From: HXMU1420-13 sp965249965
Lineage (GTDB): Bacteria > Bacteroidota > Rhodothermia > Balneolales > Balneolaceae
NCBI GenBank assembly: GCA_965249965.1
Contig: OZ252262.1
Coordinates: forward strand, 2,852,001-2,916,000
DNA length: 64,000 nt
Reading direction: 5' to 3'
The position numbers and the translations under genes were made by a program. Positions 27,162 to 37,187 of the stretch are shown one piece after another. Positions within the stretch are counted from its first letter, which is position 1; each line of letters opens with the position of its first letter. The notes beneath the pieces were generated by a model, which did not search any database, had not been told where the DNA came from, and was given only the letters and a program-made list of their open reading frames with translations.

Positions 27162-27653
27162 TTACTCTTCAACTCGAGAATACTCACCTTTCATCATTTC
27201 GGTTAGTGAGCCATTTTCCCCAACTGAGGAAAGTGTCCAGGTAAATGAATTTGTGGAAGTAAATATCCATGACTCCTGGAAAGTCAACCCATTGCCCATT
27301 GGCCCATATCCAACAAAAGTATTGATCAAATTGCCCTGTTCATCGAATACTGTTGTGTAATCAAAAAATGTAATTGGCATATTCTGAGCATTAAAAAAAC
27401 CTTTGATTTTTTGCTCTCCAGGATGATAAAACCACTTGCCTTCAGATCCTTTTATTGCTTGCCCATCTATCATAAAATATGCCTCAGCTCGAACCGATAG
27501 ATTACCCACTCCCCACTCAAAAGTTTGATAAGAATCTTCGCCCAACCACCATTGCCCACCAATTATTGACTCAAATGGTTGAAGTGGGTTTTGTGCAAAT
27601 GCATTTACACTTAATAGTGTGATAGCACAAATTAAAGTCGTTTTCATCAACAT
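27162..27653 (-). CDS. Small secreted protein, lipocalin/DUF1579-like
   Basis: 163 residues with a signal peptide ending at A-F-A-Q. The rest is beta-rich with regularly spaced aromatic residues (G-G-Q-W-W-L-G-E, F-E-W-G-V-G, W-F-Y-H-P-G-E) resembling small lipocalin-like or DUF1579-type barrels. I cannot assign a ligand. It lies between the MMPL exporter (25 bp upstream) and the beta-lactamase-like gene (83 bp downstream). A second ATG two codons in is equally possible as start. Confidence 0.65.
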   Translation of the reverse strand: MLMKTTLICAITLLSVNAFAQNPLQPFESIIGGQWWLGEDSYQTFEWGVGNLSVRAEAYFMIDGQAIKGSEGKWFYHPGEQKIKGFFNAQNMPITFFDYTTVFDEQGNLINTFVGYGPMGNGLTFQESWIFTSTNSFTWTLSSVGENGSLTEMMKGEYSRVEE

Positions 27654-27678
27654 AGGTTTTTAAGAAATGAACGGATTT

Positions 27679-30183
27679 CTAATAACGAATCCAATCTCGG
27701 TCTTCCAACCATTGTATCAGTGCAGGCAGAAAAGTGATAGAAGTTAGTAAGGTCATTCCAATCCCAAGTACAGCCATAATCCCAATAGACTGCAGCCCGG
27801 GATGAACAGTAAGTATCAGCCCTGCAAAACCTAACATGGTTGTAAAACTACCCATCGTGATGTGCTGACCCGTACTTGAAAGCACAGCCCACATACTGTC
27901 TTTCCCTTCTTCCCGATATCGGTGTGCCAGATGGACACCGCTGTCACAACCAATACCTAGTATAGCCGGCAGAACTACAAGATTATAGAAATTGAATTGT
28001 AAGCCAAATATCATCAATAATCCGAATAACCAAAGTAGTCCCACTAAAAGCGGAAGCATAGAAATAAGCGACCAGCGAAATGACCGGAAGGTATAAATCA
28101 TAAACAAATAGATAATAATAAAGGTTGCCCCAACCATATATGGACTCTCAGTTCGCATTAAATCGAGCATAGAAGCTGCTACTATACTTGTGCTTGCTGC
28201 ATGATAGGTTTTTCCATTTTCGATCGTTACAGCGCCAACATCGTTCTTAAAAGCTATCGATTTTCGCCCATCTGATAAGCCTTGAGATGGGTAAATAATT
28301 ACAAATCTGCCGATTTCACCATCTTTAGTAATAAATCTGGATTTCAAATAATCCGGAATTTGGTCAATGGCTAATGGCTCGGTGGTTTGTGCAGCCTGCC
28401 GCAATTTATCCAGATCTTCATCTTCACGATTTACGATAAACGGATCTTGTAGCAGCTCTCTTACATAGGCGATTTGATCGAGCTTTTCATCCACTTCCTC
28501 TTGAGTAGATGGGAATCGCTCTTGCAAAGACTCCACACTTTCTATTGTTGGAGTATCGGTGTCTGTATCTACAATATTTCGAAGTTCATCGAGAAGTAAA
28601 GCTACTTCCGCGTCAGTATCAGCAATTACATAAGCGGGATTTCTTCGCTTGGGTTCATCAATCTGACCTGCTACTTGGCGAAATTTTTCATACTCAGGAT
28701 ATTCAGGTTCAAGATTACCAAAATCATATTCGAAACTGAGATTATTGGAATACGCCACCACAAATGTTGAAGCTATCAATCCAAGAATTACAATCACTCT
28801 TGCAAACGGGTATCTGTGTGGCGCTACCTCCTGAGGGCGATCGTCTTTACTAAATAAAATTAAATTGAATTTTTCGAATATCACTAATAGTGATGGAAGC
28901 ACATATAACATTGCAAACAGGGCCAGCATTATACCTGTGCCTGAAATAAAACCAAACTCTGAGAATCCTCTAAAATCAGCGAACATTAGTACATACAATG
29001 CACAAGCGGTGGTAAATGCGCTTACCAAAATGGCTTCACCAGTCTTTGAATTCGTGGTTTTAACTGCATCTTCTACGCTAAGTCCGCTGGAACGCAACTC
29101 AATATATCTTGCGTAATAATGAATTCCATAATCGATCCCTAAGCCAAACAGAATTACAGCAAGTACCGACGTCATTGTATTGAGCATTCCCAGATAGAAA
29201 TAGGTGAGTCCAAATGTCCAGATAAGACTAAAACCAAGTGGTATTCCAATTATCAAAACCGGTATTGGCATACGAATAACATGGCTCCAAACATTGTATT
29301 TACGATCTGCAGCATTTCCATTTCTATAATGCAGATACTTTTTAATAAAGAAATACAACATTACAAGTAGCACAACGCTACTTATCCCCGAAAGAAAACT
29401 TCCCACCACATCGCTCATTATTGAAGTTAATTCCTCTAAATGGCGCTTAAGTCGGCCACCGAACTGCACTTCCATATCCGGGTGAAAAGAAGCTGGGTCA
29501 AGGGCTGTAATCAAAGAATCGTAGACAGCAAACATATCCTCGAGATAGGTAATGTCACTTTTGGATCCGGTTGGATAAAATTTCAACACCATTATGGTGC
29601 TGTCTTCATTTACAGGGTATTCTGAAGGAACGAGTATTTCATAGCTTTCTTTGAAGCTTTCCGCCGGATCTTCTTCTTCACCTTCCTCGTCCTCAAAATC
29701 ATCTTCGAAATCAACAAAAAATGGATTCGCTTCTTCTTTGGCATAGTAAATTTCATCCTCAAGCCAAAAGATGATTTCTTCTAATTCATCTTCACTGGCC
29801 AGGTAAAGCGCATTATTTTTAATGAGTTCAGTGTCTTTCCTAAATTCTGCTCGTTTAAAATAGAAATCGTCATATCTAGAATACCATAGCTCCAAAGTTT
29901 TTGGGATGATGGCTTCTGCAAATGCTTTATTAGCCTCAAAACTAGGTGACTTTATCGCCACCTGCATTTCGGTTTCTCCACCAACTGTTTCCTGCAATTG
30001 ATTTAATGCGAGTACATTTGGATGGTCTTTTGGTAGCAAATTGGCGATATCAGTGTCTACCTGAAGCTTGAATGCGAAGTAACCGCTTACTACAGCGATG
30101 ATAAAACTTACCCCTATTACCAGGAAAGGATGAGAAATGTTTAGTGCCAGAAGAGGTTGAAACAACCTCAATATTTGCTTCAT
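27679..30183 (-). CDS. MMPL/RND-superfamily exporter
   Basis: 834-residue inner-membrane protein with twelve predicted transmembrane segments in two halves. Each half has a large periplasmic loop and a repeated G-x-G-x-D-x-G-x-H motif (G-L-G-I-D-Y-G-I-H and G-I-G-C-D-S-G-V-H) characteristic of MMPL and HpnN-like RND transporters that move lipids or hydrophobic compounds. An acidic insert (many D and E) lies in the first loop near residues 150-175. It has no adaptor or TolC in the same group; a TolC-like gene lies 8 kb away. It is flanked by secreted proteins, suggesting an envelope role. Confidence 0.88.
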   Translation of the reverse strand: MKQILRLFQPLLALNISHPFLVIGVSFIIAVVSGYFAFKLQVDTDIANLLPKDHPNVLALNQLQETVGGETEMQVAIKSPSFEANKAFAEAIIPKTLELWYSRYDDFYFKRAEFRKDTELIKNNALYLASEDELEEIIFWLEDEIYYAKEEANPFFVDFEDDFEDEEGEEEDPAESFKESYEILVPSEYPVNEDSTIMVLKFYPTGSKSDITYLEDMFAVYDSLITALDPASFHPDMEVQFGGRLKRHLEELTSIMSDVVGSFLSGISSVVLLVMLYFFIKKYLHYRNGNAADRKYNVWSHVIRMPIPVLIIGIPLGFSLIWTFGLTYFYLGMLNTMTSVLAVILFGLGIDYGIHYYARYIELRSSGLSVEDAVKTTNSKTGEAILVSAFTTACALYVLMFADFRGFSEFGFISGTGIMLALFAMLYVLPSLLVIFEKFNLILFSKDDRPQEVAPHRYPFARVIVILGLIASTFVVAYSNNLSFEYDFGNLEPEYPEYEKFRQVAGQIDEPKRRNPAYVIADTDAEVALLLDELRNIVDTDTDTPTIESVESLQERFPSTQEEVDEKLDQIAYVRELLQDPFIVNREDEDLDKLRQAAQTTEPLAIDQIPDYLKSRFITKDGEIGRFVIIYPSQGLSDGRKSIAFKNDVGAVTIENGKTYHAASTSIVAASMLDLMRTESPYMVGATFIIIYLFMIYTFRSFRWSLISMLPLLVGLLWLFGLLMIFGLQFNFYNLVVLPAILGIGCDSGVHLAHRYREEGKDSMWAVLSSTGQHITMGSFTTMLGFAGLILTVHPGLQSIGIMAVLGIGMTLLTSITFLPALIQWLEDRDWIRY

Positions 30184-30226
30184 GAATTTAGGTGATCAAT
30201 TAAGAGCCAAAAATACGAAAGTTCAG

Positions 30227-30958
30227 TTAATTAGAGTGGGGTGATTTAAGTAAAATATTGTCGTAATCGGCTTTAGCAATATTTTGGGTATCGTTTCCAT
30301 CGCTTAATAATAAGATAGCGAGTGGTTTTGCTGGAGGATCATCGCCAAAGAGGCGTTTGTAATCCTCTACTATATTTCGCTCAAAGTTTTGCCAATCCCC
30401 AATTTCTTTGTCTCCACTTCCAACAACTACGATCTTTTGGTTTCCATGAAACTTAGAAAGTTCAGTTCCAACTGGTAATGTTGAGCTCCACGTATATCGA
30501 ATCGACTTAGGTACTTTTCTAAATAAAACATGTCCCAAATCAAATACTACATAGATACTGGCAGCAGTGTCATTATTTTTTTTACTGTCCTCATTTCCAC
30601 CAATTGGTATCTCGTGAATTCTCCAGTCCCAACTTAAAATGGGGGTCTCAAAAATATTAACGTCAGATTCGTCTAAAAAAGGATAGTTCAAGTGTTTGCC
30701 ACGTGTACCTTCAAAGCGCAAAAACTTGTTTCCACCTTCCTCTACAATCGAATAATTATAAGTATCTCGCAATTCACCTTCGTATGTAAAGGGTTGTGCT
30801 TCACCGCGCTGATTATACCATGCTCGTGGCAAATCACCAATTGGATCGGTTTGGAAATCTTCAACAAAATAGGTTGAAGGTGGCTTTAACTGAGCTTCTG
30901 AATGGTTTTTAAAGCCATCACTAAATAAAAGAAAAAGGATTGGGAGTAAAAGTTTCAT
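30227..30958 (-). CDS. DUF3047 secreted protein
   Basis: 243 residues with an N-terminal hydrophobic signal. It shows the DUF3047 pattern: an early F-V-E-D-F-Q-x-D-P-I-G-D-L-P-x-x-W, a central L-S-W-D-W-R, and late W-Q-N-F-E-R-N-I-V-E-D-Y-K-R-L-F-G. Function of the family is unknown. It is the first gene of the minus-strand group, 43 bp before the MMPL exporter. Confidence 0.82.
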   Translation of the reverse strand: MKLLLPILFLLFSDGFKNHSEAQLKPPSTYFVEDFQTDPIGDLPRAWYNQRGEAQPFTYEGELRDTYNYSIVEEGGNKFLRFEGTRGKHLNYPFLDESDVNIFETPILSWDWRIHEIPIGGNEDSKKNNDTAASIYVVFDLGHVLFRKVPKSIRYTWSSTLPVGTELSKFHGNQKIVVVGSGDKEIGDWQNFERNIVEDYKRLFGDDPPAKPLAILLLSDGNDTQNIAKADYDNILLKSPHSN

Positions 30959-31083
30959 GCGAATTTTGCAATAATTTGTGTGTAAACGTAACTGGATTAC
31001 TAAAAAATTGCCTTATATGTACATTGTGTAATTATATTCTCTTAACTTATTGAAGTTATCTATCATTTCCTCTATTTCACATT

Positions 31084-31575
31084 ATGAATTTCGTACAAAA
31101 ATCAGTTCGGGTTACATTAATCACATTTGTGATTTATGGCGCATTAGTGGCTACTCACGAAGGTGAATATTGGCCATTTAGTATCTATCCAATGTTTTCT
31201 CAGGCAGGCAATCCTTGGACCAGAGCATTGGTTCGTGATGTAACTTATGTTCCCGATTCTTTAATCTGGAATACAACCGATATCACCCAGTTACAAGGCG
31301 ACCCTGTGTCAATGCGAAAAATTGGTGTTGATCAAATTGATTATTCCAATTTTGTATCAAAAACAAAAAACTGGGATGAAAATCGCATTTCAGCTCTTCG
31401 AACCATGCTGGGTGAGCAATATATTGCAAACAGCGACTGGATGATCTATAAAGTACATGGTAGAATGGTTGGCGACGACAGTGTTACTGTTTCGTATGTC
31501 CCCTATTTACTTTTTACACACGATTCTACTTCGTTTAACCCCAATATTGAACTTCAAGAATTTCTGCAGCAGTAA
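31084..31575 (+). CDS. Small membrane-anchored protein paired with HTTM protein
   Basis: 163 residues with one N-terminal hydrophobic segment and an exported remainder. The sequence W-P-F-S-I-Y-P-M-F-S is typical of small proteins encoded beside HTTM (vitamin K-dependent carboxylase-like) membrane proteins. The TAATG junction with the next gene (1-bp overlap) implies translational coupling. No enzymatic motif was seen. It probably works with the HTTM protein, an inference from neighbourhood. Confidence 0.7.
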   Translation: MNFVQKSVRVTLITFVIYGALVATHEGEYWPFSIYPMFSQAGNPWTRALVRDVTYVPDSLIWNTTDITQLQGDPVSMRKIGVDQIDYSNFVSKTKNWDENRISALRTMLGEQYIANSDWMIYKVHGRMVGDDSVTVSYVPYLLFTHDSTSFNPNIELQEFLQQ

Positions 31576-32471
31576 TGAAAATAGGTCAACTCATTAAAGA
31601 AAATTTGTACGGTGGAAGTGATGAGCTTTCATCAGCGCAGATCGTATACTTCAAAATTTTTGAATTCTTTGTGCTTTACAATGTTATCCACTTAGCATGG
31701 TATTGGGGGCTTTACACACTCAAAATCACCGACGTAGTATTACCACTTGGTATCGCCACATTGATTGACATTTCGTTTATGCATGGTAATAATTTGCCCA
31801 TCATAAATGCTGTACTAATTTCAGTACTTACCATTCTTGCTTTCTTTCGTAAAGGCCCGAATTGGATTTATATGGTAGTTTTTGTTTTGCTCCATTTCCA
31901 ATATGTGGCTCGTTTTTCGATTGGAGAAATCCCTCATAGCGCTAATCTCCCGGGTATGGCATTATTTAGCTTTGCAGTTGGCTTATTAGTATTTAAAGAA
32001 AAAGCTCATCGCTATCGTTTTATAATTGGGTTCACCTTATTTTATATCGGCTTAGGGTATTTCTCCGCGTCGATGTCGAAATTAATTGGAACCGGACCAA
32101 CCTGGATCGATGGTCGCCATCTATGGCTTTGGATAGCCGAAAAAGGAACAGATATTTTAGGGCGAGAAGGCGCATTTGATTACAACATTGTTCAGATAAT
32201 TGCTTTAAATAGCATCCCTGCTGCAACACTCATGCTTTTTGTTGGGATATTTACTGAATTTATTGGACCTCTGGTTTGGTTTAGAAAAACTCGTCCATAC
32301 GCTATTCTGGCTTTGGTAGGTATGCATTATGGCGTGATGCTTAGTATGAACATCCGATTTGATGCTTTCATGATCGAATTATTGCTTATTGGTATGCCAT
32401 GGCCCGAGTGGTATGAACGCTACAAACCTAGCTTGAAGCAATGGTTTGCCCCAGAAAAAATCCCAGTATAG
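31575..32471 (+). CDS. HTTM-family integral membrane protein
   Basis: 298 residues with about seven hydrophobic segments (for example F-K-I-F-E-F-F-V-L-Y-N-V and A-L-F-S-F-A-V-G-L-L-V-F), resembling the HTTM domain shared with vitamin K-dependent gamma-carboxylases. It lacks the large lumenal domain of the eukaryotic enzymes. Start ATG overlaps the previous stop. Whether it is a carboxylase is unknown. A methyltransferase follows after 7 bp. Confidence 0.7.
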   Translation: MKIGQLIKENLYGGSDELSSAQIVYFKIFEFFVLYNVIHLAWYWGLYTLKITDVVLPLGIATLIDISFMHGNNLPIINAVLISVLTILAFFRKGPNWIYMVVFVLLHFQYVARFSIGEIPHSANLPGMALFSFAVGLLVFKEKAHRYRFIIGFTLFYIGLGYFSASMSKLIGTGPTWIDGRHLWLWIAEKGTDILGREGAFDYNIVQIIALNSIPAATLMLFVGIFTEFIGPLVWFRKTRPYAILALVGMHYGVMLSMNIRFDAFMIELLLIGMPWPEWYERYKPSLKQWFAPEKIPV

Positions 32472-32478
32472 GTATTTT

Positions 32479-33303
32479 ATGTCATATTTTTCCGAGCTTA
32501 AAGTCCGCCATCCTGATAACAAATTTATTTTTTATCCGGTTCTACTAATTCTCTTTTTAGGGGTTTTGTGTTATTCGTTGTTTGGTATCGAATTAACCTT
32601 TTTGGTAGTAACACCAATATCTTTGTTAATCATATTAGCCACGGTTTTTCACACATACAGGGAACTGATCCACGAAATACGTTATCAGGATCAACGTACT
32701 CAGGCAATGTTCAATATTTACGAGTTGATCACTCCGAGGCTCCCACTTCCCTATTTATCAGGTTGGGCAGCATTTCCAGAGTTAATTTCATCCATACTTG
32801 GCGAAGTACTCACATTAAAACCAAAACACATTGTTGAACTAGGTAGCGGCTCATCTACAATAATTACTTCGTACCTATTGGAAGATATTGGAGCAGGCAA
32901 AATTTCTTCTTACGACCATGATGAGAGTTATGGAGAGATAACACGTCAGCGATTACGTGATCATGCGTTAGATCAATTTTCAACAGTATTCTCCGCACCT
33001 TTGAAGTCCACAACAATAGACAGCAATACCTATAATTGGTATGATATTAATTTGGATGAAATTGATGACCCAATTGATATTATTGTAGTTGATGGTCCAC
33101 CGGAAAAAACACAAAAATATGCTCGGTATCCTGCCCTGCCATATTTTTATGAAAAACTTTCTGATAAAGCTGTAATCATTTTAGACGACGCTGGTAGAGA
33201 TGAAGAGCGTGAGATCGTTGAAATGTGGTTAAAGAAATATCCAGAATTTACACATGAATATATCTACACAGAAAAAGGGATATCAATTTTAAGGAGAGGC
33301 TAA
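32479..33303 (+). CDS. Class I SAM-dependent methyltransferase with membrane segments
   Basis: About 274 residues from an ATG at 32479. This start is preferred over an upstream TTG at 32446, which would overlap the HTTM gene; an AGG lies at a usable distance. Two hydrophobic segments near residues 17-53 could anchor it. SAM motif I reads I-V-E-L-G-S-G-S-S, followed by the acidic loop Y-D-H-D-E and V-D-G-P-P, as in methyltransferase_24/FkbM-like enzymes. Substrate unknown. Its stop abuts the stop of the convergent flippase gene with no gap. Confidence 0.8.
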   Translation: MSYFSELKVRHPDNKFIFYPVLLILFLGVLCYSLFGIELTFLVVTPISLLIILATVFHTYRELIHEIRYQDQRTQAMFNIYELITPRLPLPYLSGWAAFPELISSILGEVLTLKPKHIVELGSGSSTIITSYLLEDIGAGKISSYDHDESYGEITRQRLRDHALDQFSTVFSAPLKSTTIDSNTYNWYDINLDEIDDPIDIIVVDGPPEKTQKYARYPALPYFYEKLSDKAVIILDDAGRDEEREIVEMWLKKYPEFTHEYIYTEKGISILRRG

Positions 33304-34812
33304 TTATTTCCATAGAAATTTTAGACTAAACAAATCACGAAGATTCAACCAGTCACTCTTTTCAAGGATTTTAAATACACTTCCAAGAGCCAGGAATAAT
33401 CCCATAAACAGCACAAATGCCAGTGAAATGGACATCCACTCGGTTAAACTCCCGAATTGCTGTAGCCCGAAATACACACTAAAGCCAATAGCTCCACTCA
33501 AAGCAACTACTTTTAAGTAGTAGGCAATCGGTAAAACTTTTATAGCCGGAAGGTTTATATGGCCGCCAATTCTATTCAATAAAAAAGCCCAGTTAATAAT
33601 ATTTGCTAGAAGTGTGGCTGATGCTGTCCCAACAATTCCAAACCATAAAGTAAACGGTATACTAAGTGCAACATTCAAAATCACAAGCTGAATGGAAAGC
33701 CTCAATATTCCCTTTGTATCGCCATATGCCTGCAGAATACTGCCATAGTGAGCTACTCTAATTAAAATGATAAGGTTATAGATTTGAAAAGGTAGTACTG
33801 CATTTTGATAATCAGTTTCGCCGGTTTCGATAACCAGGGATATAAAGTCAGATGCTATGAGAATAAAAAATGAGGCAAGAGGTACGATCAGCAATGCTAC
33901 CTTTCGAATTCCCTTATGCCATAATTCAATCAAGTCGCCTCGCTTTCCATTTATTTGAAAATTGACATATCTGCTAATTAATACCGATCCAACAGCAAAT
34001 GGAATCACACGTATAATGGGCACTTCCTGAGCACCAATTACATATTCTGCATAAGCTGCTTCTGTTAAGAAAAAAGCAACGATAAATTTATCAGCAAACT
34101 TGTTGAATTGGTTTACCAAAGCAGAAATACCCAGTGGAATACTAAATTGAAATTGCTCTTTCAAATTCCCTTTTGGGGTTTTTAATCCACCATCGGGTAA
34201 AATCAGCCACATCCATAAAAATGAACCTATGAATCGAATAACGGCATATCCAAGCATTGCATATAATGCAGTTTCGATACCATACCCCATGGCAAGTGGA
34301 CCAATCAATGCTGCAAATGAGAGCAAACTTGTAAGCACCTGATACCAACCGGCTTCTTTTTGGCGATCTGAAGCAAGTAGTACATTATGAACGGGCCAGG
34401 TTGGGATTTCCAACAATGCTATCCCTGCAATGATGGGCAAATAATCCCGTATTGTTTGAATGGCTACCGGGTCAAAATCGCTGATTAATGAATCAGCAAA
34501 AATTCGAATGATAAAAATTATCCCGGCAGCAAGAAGACCCGTAACGGCCAGAATTGCCGTAGTTTGGACTGCAAAAGCTTTTCTAAAATTTTTTGTTAAA
34601 TGTTCGAAGTAGTAGAAAATACTTTCGGGAAAACCAAGTGTCGCAAAATAGCGCGCCACCTCGTATATCATCAATAGATAGCCTAGAATCGCAAATTCTG
34701 TTTTCGAAAGAATCCGAACGATTATAATTGCAGTGGAAAAATCTATAAGGGAAGTAAGTACTCGCGAGAATACTACCACCATAGTTTTTTCAGTGAGCGA
34801 TTTACCCGACAT
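33304..34812 (-). CDS. Polysaccharide flippase (Wzx/MVF-like)
   Basis: 502-residue inner-membrane protein with about 12-14 hydrophobic segments, matching the oligosaccharide flippase/MATE-MVF superfamily (early F-S-R-V-L-T-S-L-I-D-F-S-T-A and A-I-L-G-Y-L-L-M). It probably moves lipid-linked glycan units across the inner membrane. Its start overlaps the upstream glycosyltransferase end by 11 bp, supporting a joint role in surface polysaccharide synthesis. The exact substrate cannot be inferred. Confidence 0.85.
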   Translation of the reverse strand: MSGKSLTEKTMVVVFSRVLTSLIDFSTAIIIVRILSKTEFAILGYLLMIYEVARYFATLGFPESIFYYFEHLTKNFRKAFAVQTTAILAVTGLLAAGIIFIIRIFADSLISDFDPVAIQTIRDYLPIIAGIALLEIPTWPVHNVLLASDRQKEAGWYQVLTSLLSFAALIGPLAMGYGIETALYAMLGYAVIRFIGSFLWMWLILPDGGLKTPKGNLKEQFQFSIPLGISALVNQFNKFADKFIVAFFLTEAAYAEYVIGAQEVPIIRVIPFAVGSVLISRYVNFQINGKRGDLIELWHKGIRKVALLIVPLASFFILIASDFISLVIETGETDYQNAVLPFQIYNLIILIRVAHYGSILQAYGDTKGILRLSIQLVILNVALSIPFTLWFGIVGTASATLLANIINWAFLLNRIGGHINLPAIKVLPIAYYLKVVALSGAIGFSVYFGLQQFGSLTEWMSISLAFVLFMGLFLALGSVFKILEKSDWLNLRDLFSLKFLWK

Positions 34813-36067
34813 TTTGCAGCACCTTTCTTAACACATCGTCTAGCTCTTGCGCTCGATGATTTGCCGAATATTGTTCTATTTCCGCTGTATTCGGTTTCAA
34901 ATCTAATGTACCCTTGTCAAGTTGAGCGATGAACTCTATGGCTGAACTAAATCCTTTGGTGCCAACATGTACACCCGTTTTAGTTACTTCGATAATTTCT
35001 TTCACTTCAGGATTATCTACCATAGACAAAATTGGTTTACCTGAAGGTAAATAATCAAATAATTTAGCAGGGATTATATCGTCTCTTTCGGGCTTAGTAC
35101 TTAATAAAAGTAGGTTAGACTTTACAATTTCATTTTGTACTGCATGGTGAGATACTTTTTTTCTTCTTACAAATTTATCCAGCACTCCTACCGAAGATGC
35201 TAATTCTTCATCCTTTTTTTCTAACGAGCCAAAAGAATGAATTTCAATGCGTTCATATAATTTTGGCGATTGTCTTTTCATTTCTTTCAGAAGGTGAATG
35301 ATAGATTCTGCAGTTGAAAGAGTTCGAAATGAGCCCAAAAAAAGAATGATAAATTTACCTTCATCATTTGACTCAATCTCACTGGCATTGTGTTTAGCCA
35401 AATCAAAGCTATTTCGAATAGTGGCTGTTTTTCCATTTAACTCTTTATAATGGGATACATATTTATCCTCTGTGGTTGTTGAGGTAAATGTTACAAAACT
35501 AGCAGACTTCATCACCTTATACTCAGCCTTTTCTTCGAAATATCGCGCCAACACCCCTTTTCTTCTAAAACGTGTGTCGCATAACGTCCAGGGATCTCTT
35601 AAATCTGCAACCATCGGAATATCCAGCGCACTTGTAACTCGTTCGCTAATTACTGCCGAGGACCATGGATCAGAAGTTGAAAGCAAAATGTCTGTCTTTT
35701 GTTCGATTAACACATTTTCAATTTCCCCTTTTTTCCCCAGCAGAAATGGATACCAAGTATCGATTGGGAAATGTCTATCGAACCAATTTAAAAGCTCACT
35801 CCCGCTGTTTTTCTGGCTATCACCAGATGTGGATTTTTTCTTTTGAGTGCGATCAATTGGGGGCAATAAATTATGAATATAAACTTCGCTCAGATCTTCT
35901 TTTTGTTGATCTGAAAGCTCGTTCTTAGAGTCACCGATACAAATCACAGACACATCCCAACCCATTTTAGATAGGTACTTAGCAAAGCGATAAGGGCGAA
36001 TCGAACCAACCCGTGGACGGGGTGGAAAATAAGGCGCTAATATGGTTAGTGAAGGATTTTTCGCCAA
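34802..36067 (-). CDS. Glycosyltransferase family 4-like protein
   Basis: 421 residues beginning M-A-K-N-P-S-L-T-I-L-A-P-Y-F-P-P-R, an N-terminal GT-B signature with a glycine-poor loop. The C-terminal half holds a P-A-K-L-F-D-Y-L-P-S-G-K-P-I-L donor-binding block with E-I-I-E-V-T following, typical of family 4 retaining glycosyltransferases. Cytoplasmic or membrane-associated; sugar donor unknown. It belongs to the polysaccharide group with the flippase. Confidence 0.88.
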   Translation of the reverse strand: MAKNPSLTILAPYFPPRPRVGSIRPYRFAKYLSKMGWDVSVICIGDSKNELSDQQKEDLSEVYIHNLLPPIDRTQKKKSTSGDSQKNSGSELLNWFDRHFPIDTWYPFLLGKKGEIENVLIEQKTDILLSTSDPWSSAVISERVTSALDIPMVADLRDPWTLCDTRFRRKGVLARYFEEKAEYKVMKSASFVTFTSTTTEDKYVSHYKELNGKTATIRNSFDLAKHNASEIESNDEGKFIILFLGSFRTLSTAESIIHLLKEMKRQSPKLYERIEIHSFGSLEKKDEELASSVGVLDKFVRRKKVSHHAVQNEIVKSNLLLLSTKPERDDIIPAKLFDYLPSGKPILSMVDNPEVKEIIEVTKTGVHVGTKGFSSAIEFIAQLDKGTLDLKPNTAEIEQYSANHRAQELDDVLRKVLQNVG

Positions 36068-36110
36068 AACCTATATTTTCTTTATAGCGGTTGAGCTATA
36101 AATGAATGGT

Positions 36111-37133
36111 CTACTGATTGATTGCACTTGCTCGTTCTCGAATTGACTGAACTGAGAATGATTTGTCTGTAATTTTTTTCCAAACAAGTTCAGAAAAAGA
36201 ATAAAATGGTGTTTTTTGATGGTACCATCCAAAATGTAAACAATAAGGAGTGGTATGTAGAAAATCTCCTTTCCCGGGTATATAATTAAATACTTTGAGT
36301 ATAAATTTTCGTATCCAAACACTCTTTAACCCTCTAATTGAATACACAAATGGATCGTTGAAATATTTACAACTTACATACTGGAATTCATCATCGTGAT
36401 CGGTTAAATCAGCAATAAAATCTAGTTGTGGGCTTTCGTGCCCTTGTAACCACGGAAAAATTGGGATATTTAATTTACTCATGGCCATTGCCAGGCTCCA
36501 TTCGCACGACTCCATGGTTCTACCCTGTTCCATTTTCCGTGACCTAAAATGAGTTTCATCTTTGCGATCCAGCATTTCGCCAGCCAATTCGCACACATTT
36601 TTTGTGGTCTCGTAATCAGCTGCATACATCATACCCGATTGAACTCTGCTGAGGTACGTGAGGCCAAATCGCTTTAAAGTTCTACGTCTTCTTCCAAAAA
36701 TCAAATCCATGAGTACTCCAACCCCTTTTGGAGCTCCAAAAAAGCTATCAGAAGTAAGATTGCCGGTAATTGTAAACTCGAATGGAGAAAAGTATCGCCA
36801 TAATGCTTCCGGATTTTTACACCACACAATATCGCTATCTAAAAAAAGATTACGCTCGAACACCATGTATTTATGAACGTTGTGTTTGAAGCCTACAATT
36901 GAACTGTGTTCTTCGTTCAGGGTTTTTACTTCGTCAAACAGTTCGCTTATGCCATGCTCGTCCAGAATCTGCCGATGTTTTTCGCTACATATTATTGCGA
37001 CAGGTCGATCCTTATCATATCGACGTAGTGTTATTACCGACGCAATAGTATGTTTTAGATATTTCGGATGGCCATAGCTTACATATACATAGCCTTCCGT
37101 GCCCTTTTTATCGTTCGTTATTGATGTAAGCAC
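36111..37133 (-). CDS. GT-A-type glycosyltransferase, putative
   Basis: 340 residues from a GTG start. The N-terminal half reads like a nucleotide-diphospho-sugar transferase: Y-V-S-Y-G-H-P-K-Y-L, then R-N-L-F-L-D-S-D-I-V-W with a D-S-D metal motif, and later Q-S-G-M-M-Y. It resembles GT8-type or related enzymes, but I cannot name a family. First gene of the minus-strand polysaccharide group, 43 bp before the GT4 gene. Confidence 0.65.
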   Translation of the reverse strand: MLTSITNDKKGTEGYVYVSYGHPKYLKHTIASVITLRRYDKDRPVAIICSEKHRQILDEHGISELFDEVKTLNEEHSSIVGFKHNVHKYMVFERNLFLDSDIVWCKNPEALWRYFSPFEFTITGNLTSDSFFGAPKGVGVLMDLIFGRRRRTLKRFGLTYLSRVQSGMMYAADYETTKNVCELAGEMLDRKDETHFRSRKMEQGRTMESCEWSLAMAMSKLNIPIFPWLQGHESPQLDFIADLTDHDDEFQYVSCKYFNDPFVYSIRGLKSVWIRKFILKVFNYIPGKGDFLHTTPYCLHFGWYHQKTPFYSFSELVWKKITDKSFSVQSIRERASAINQ

Positions 37134-37187
37134 CGTCGTAGTTTTTATTTAAAGATACGGTGATTAGCTAAACAATGAAATGCACGA

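Noticed and set aside
33304..37133. Recently transferred O-antigen island
   Set aside because: Base composition looks like the neighbours and no integrase, IS or repeat boundary is seen.
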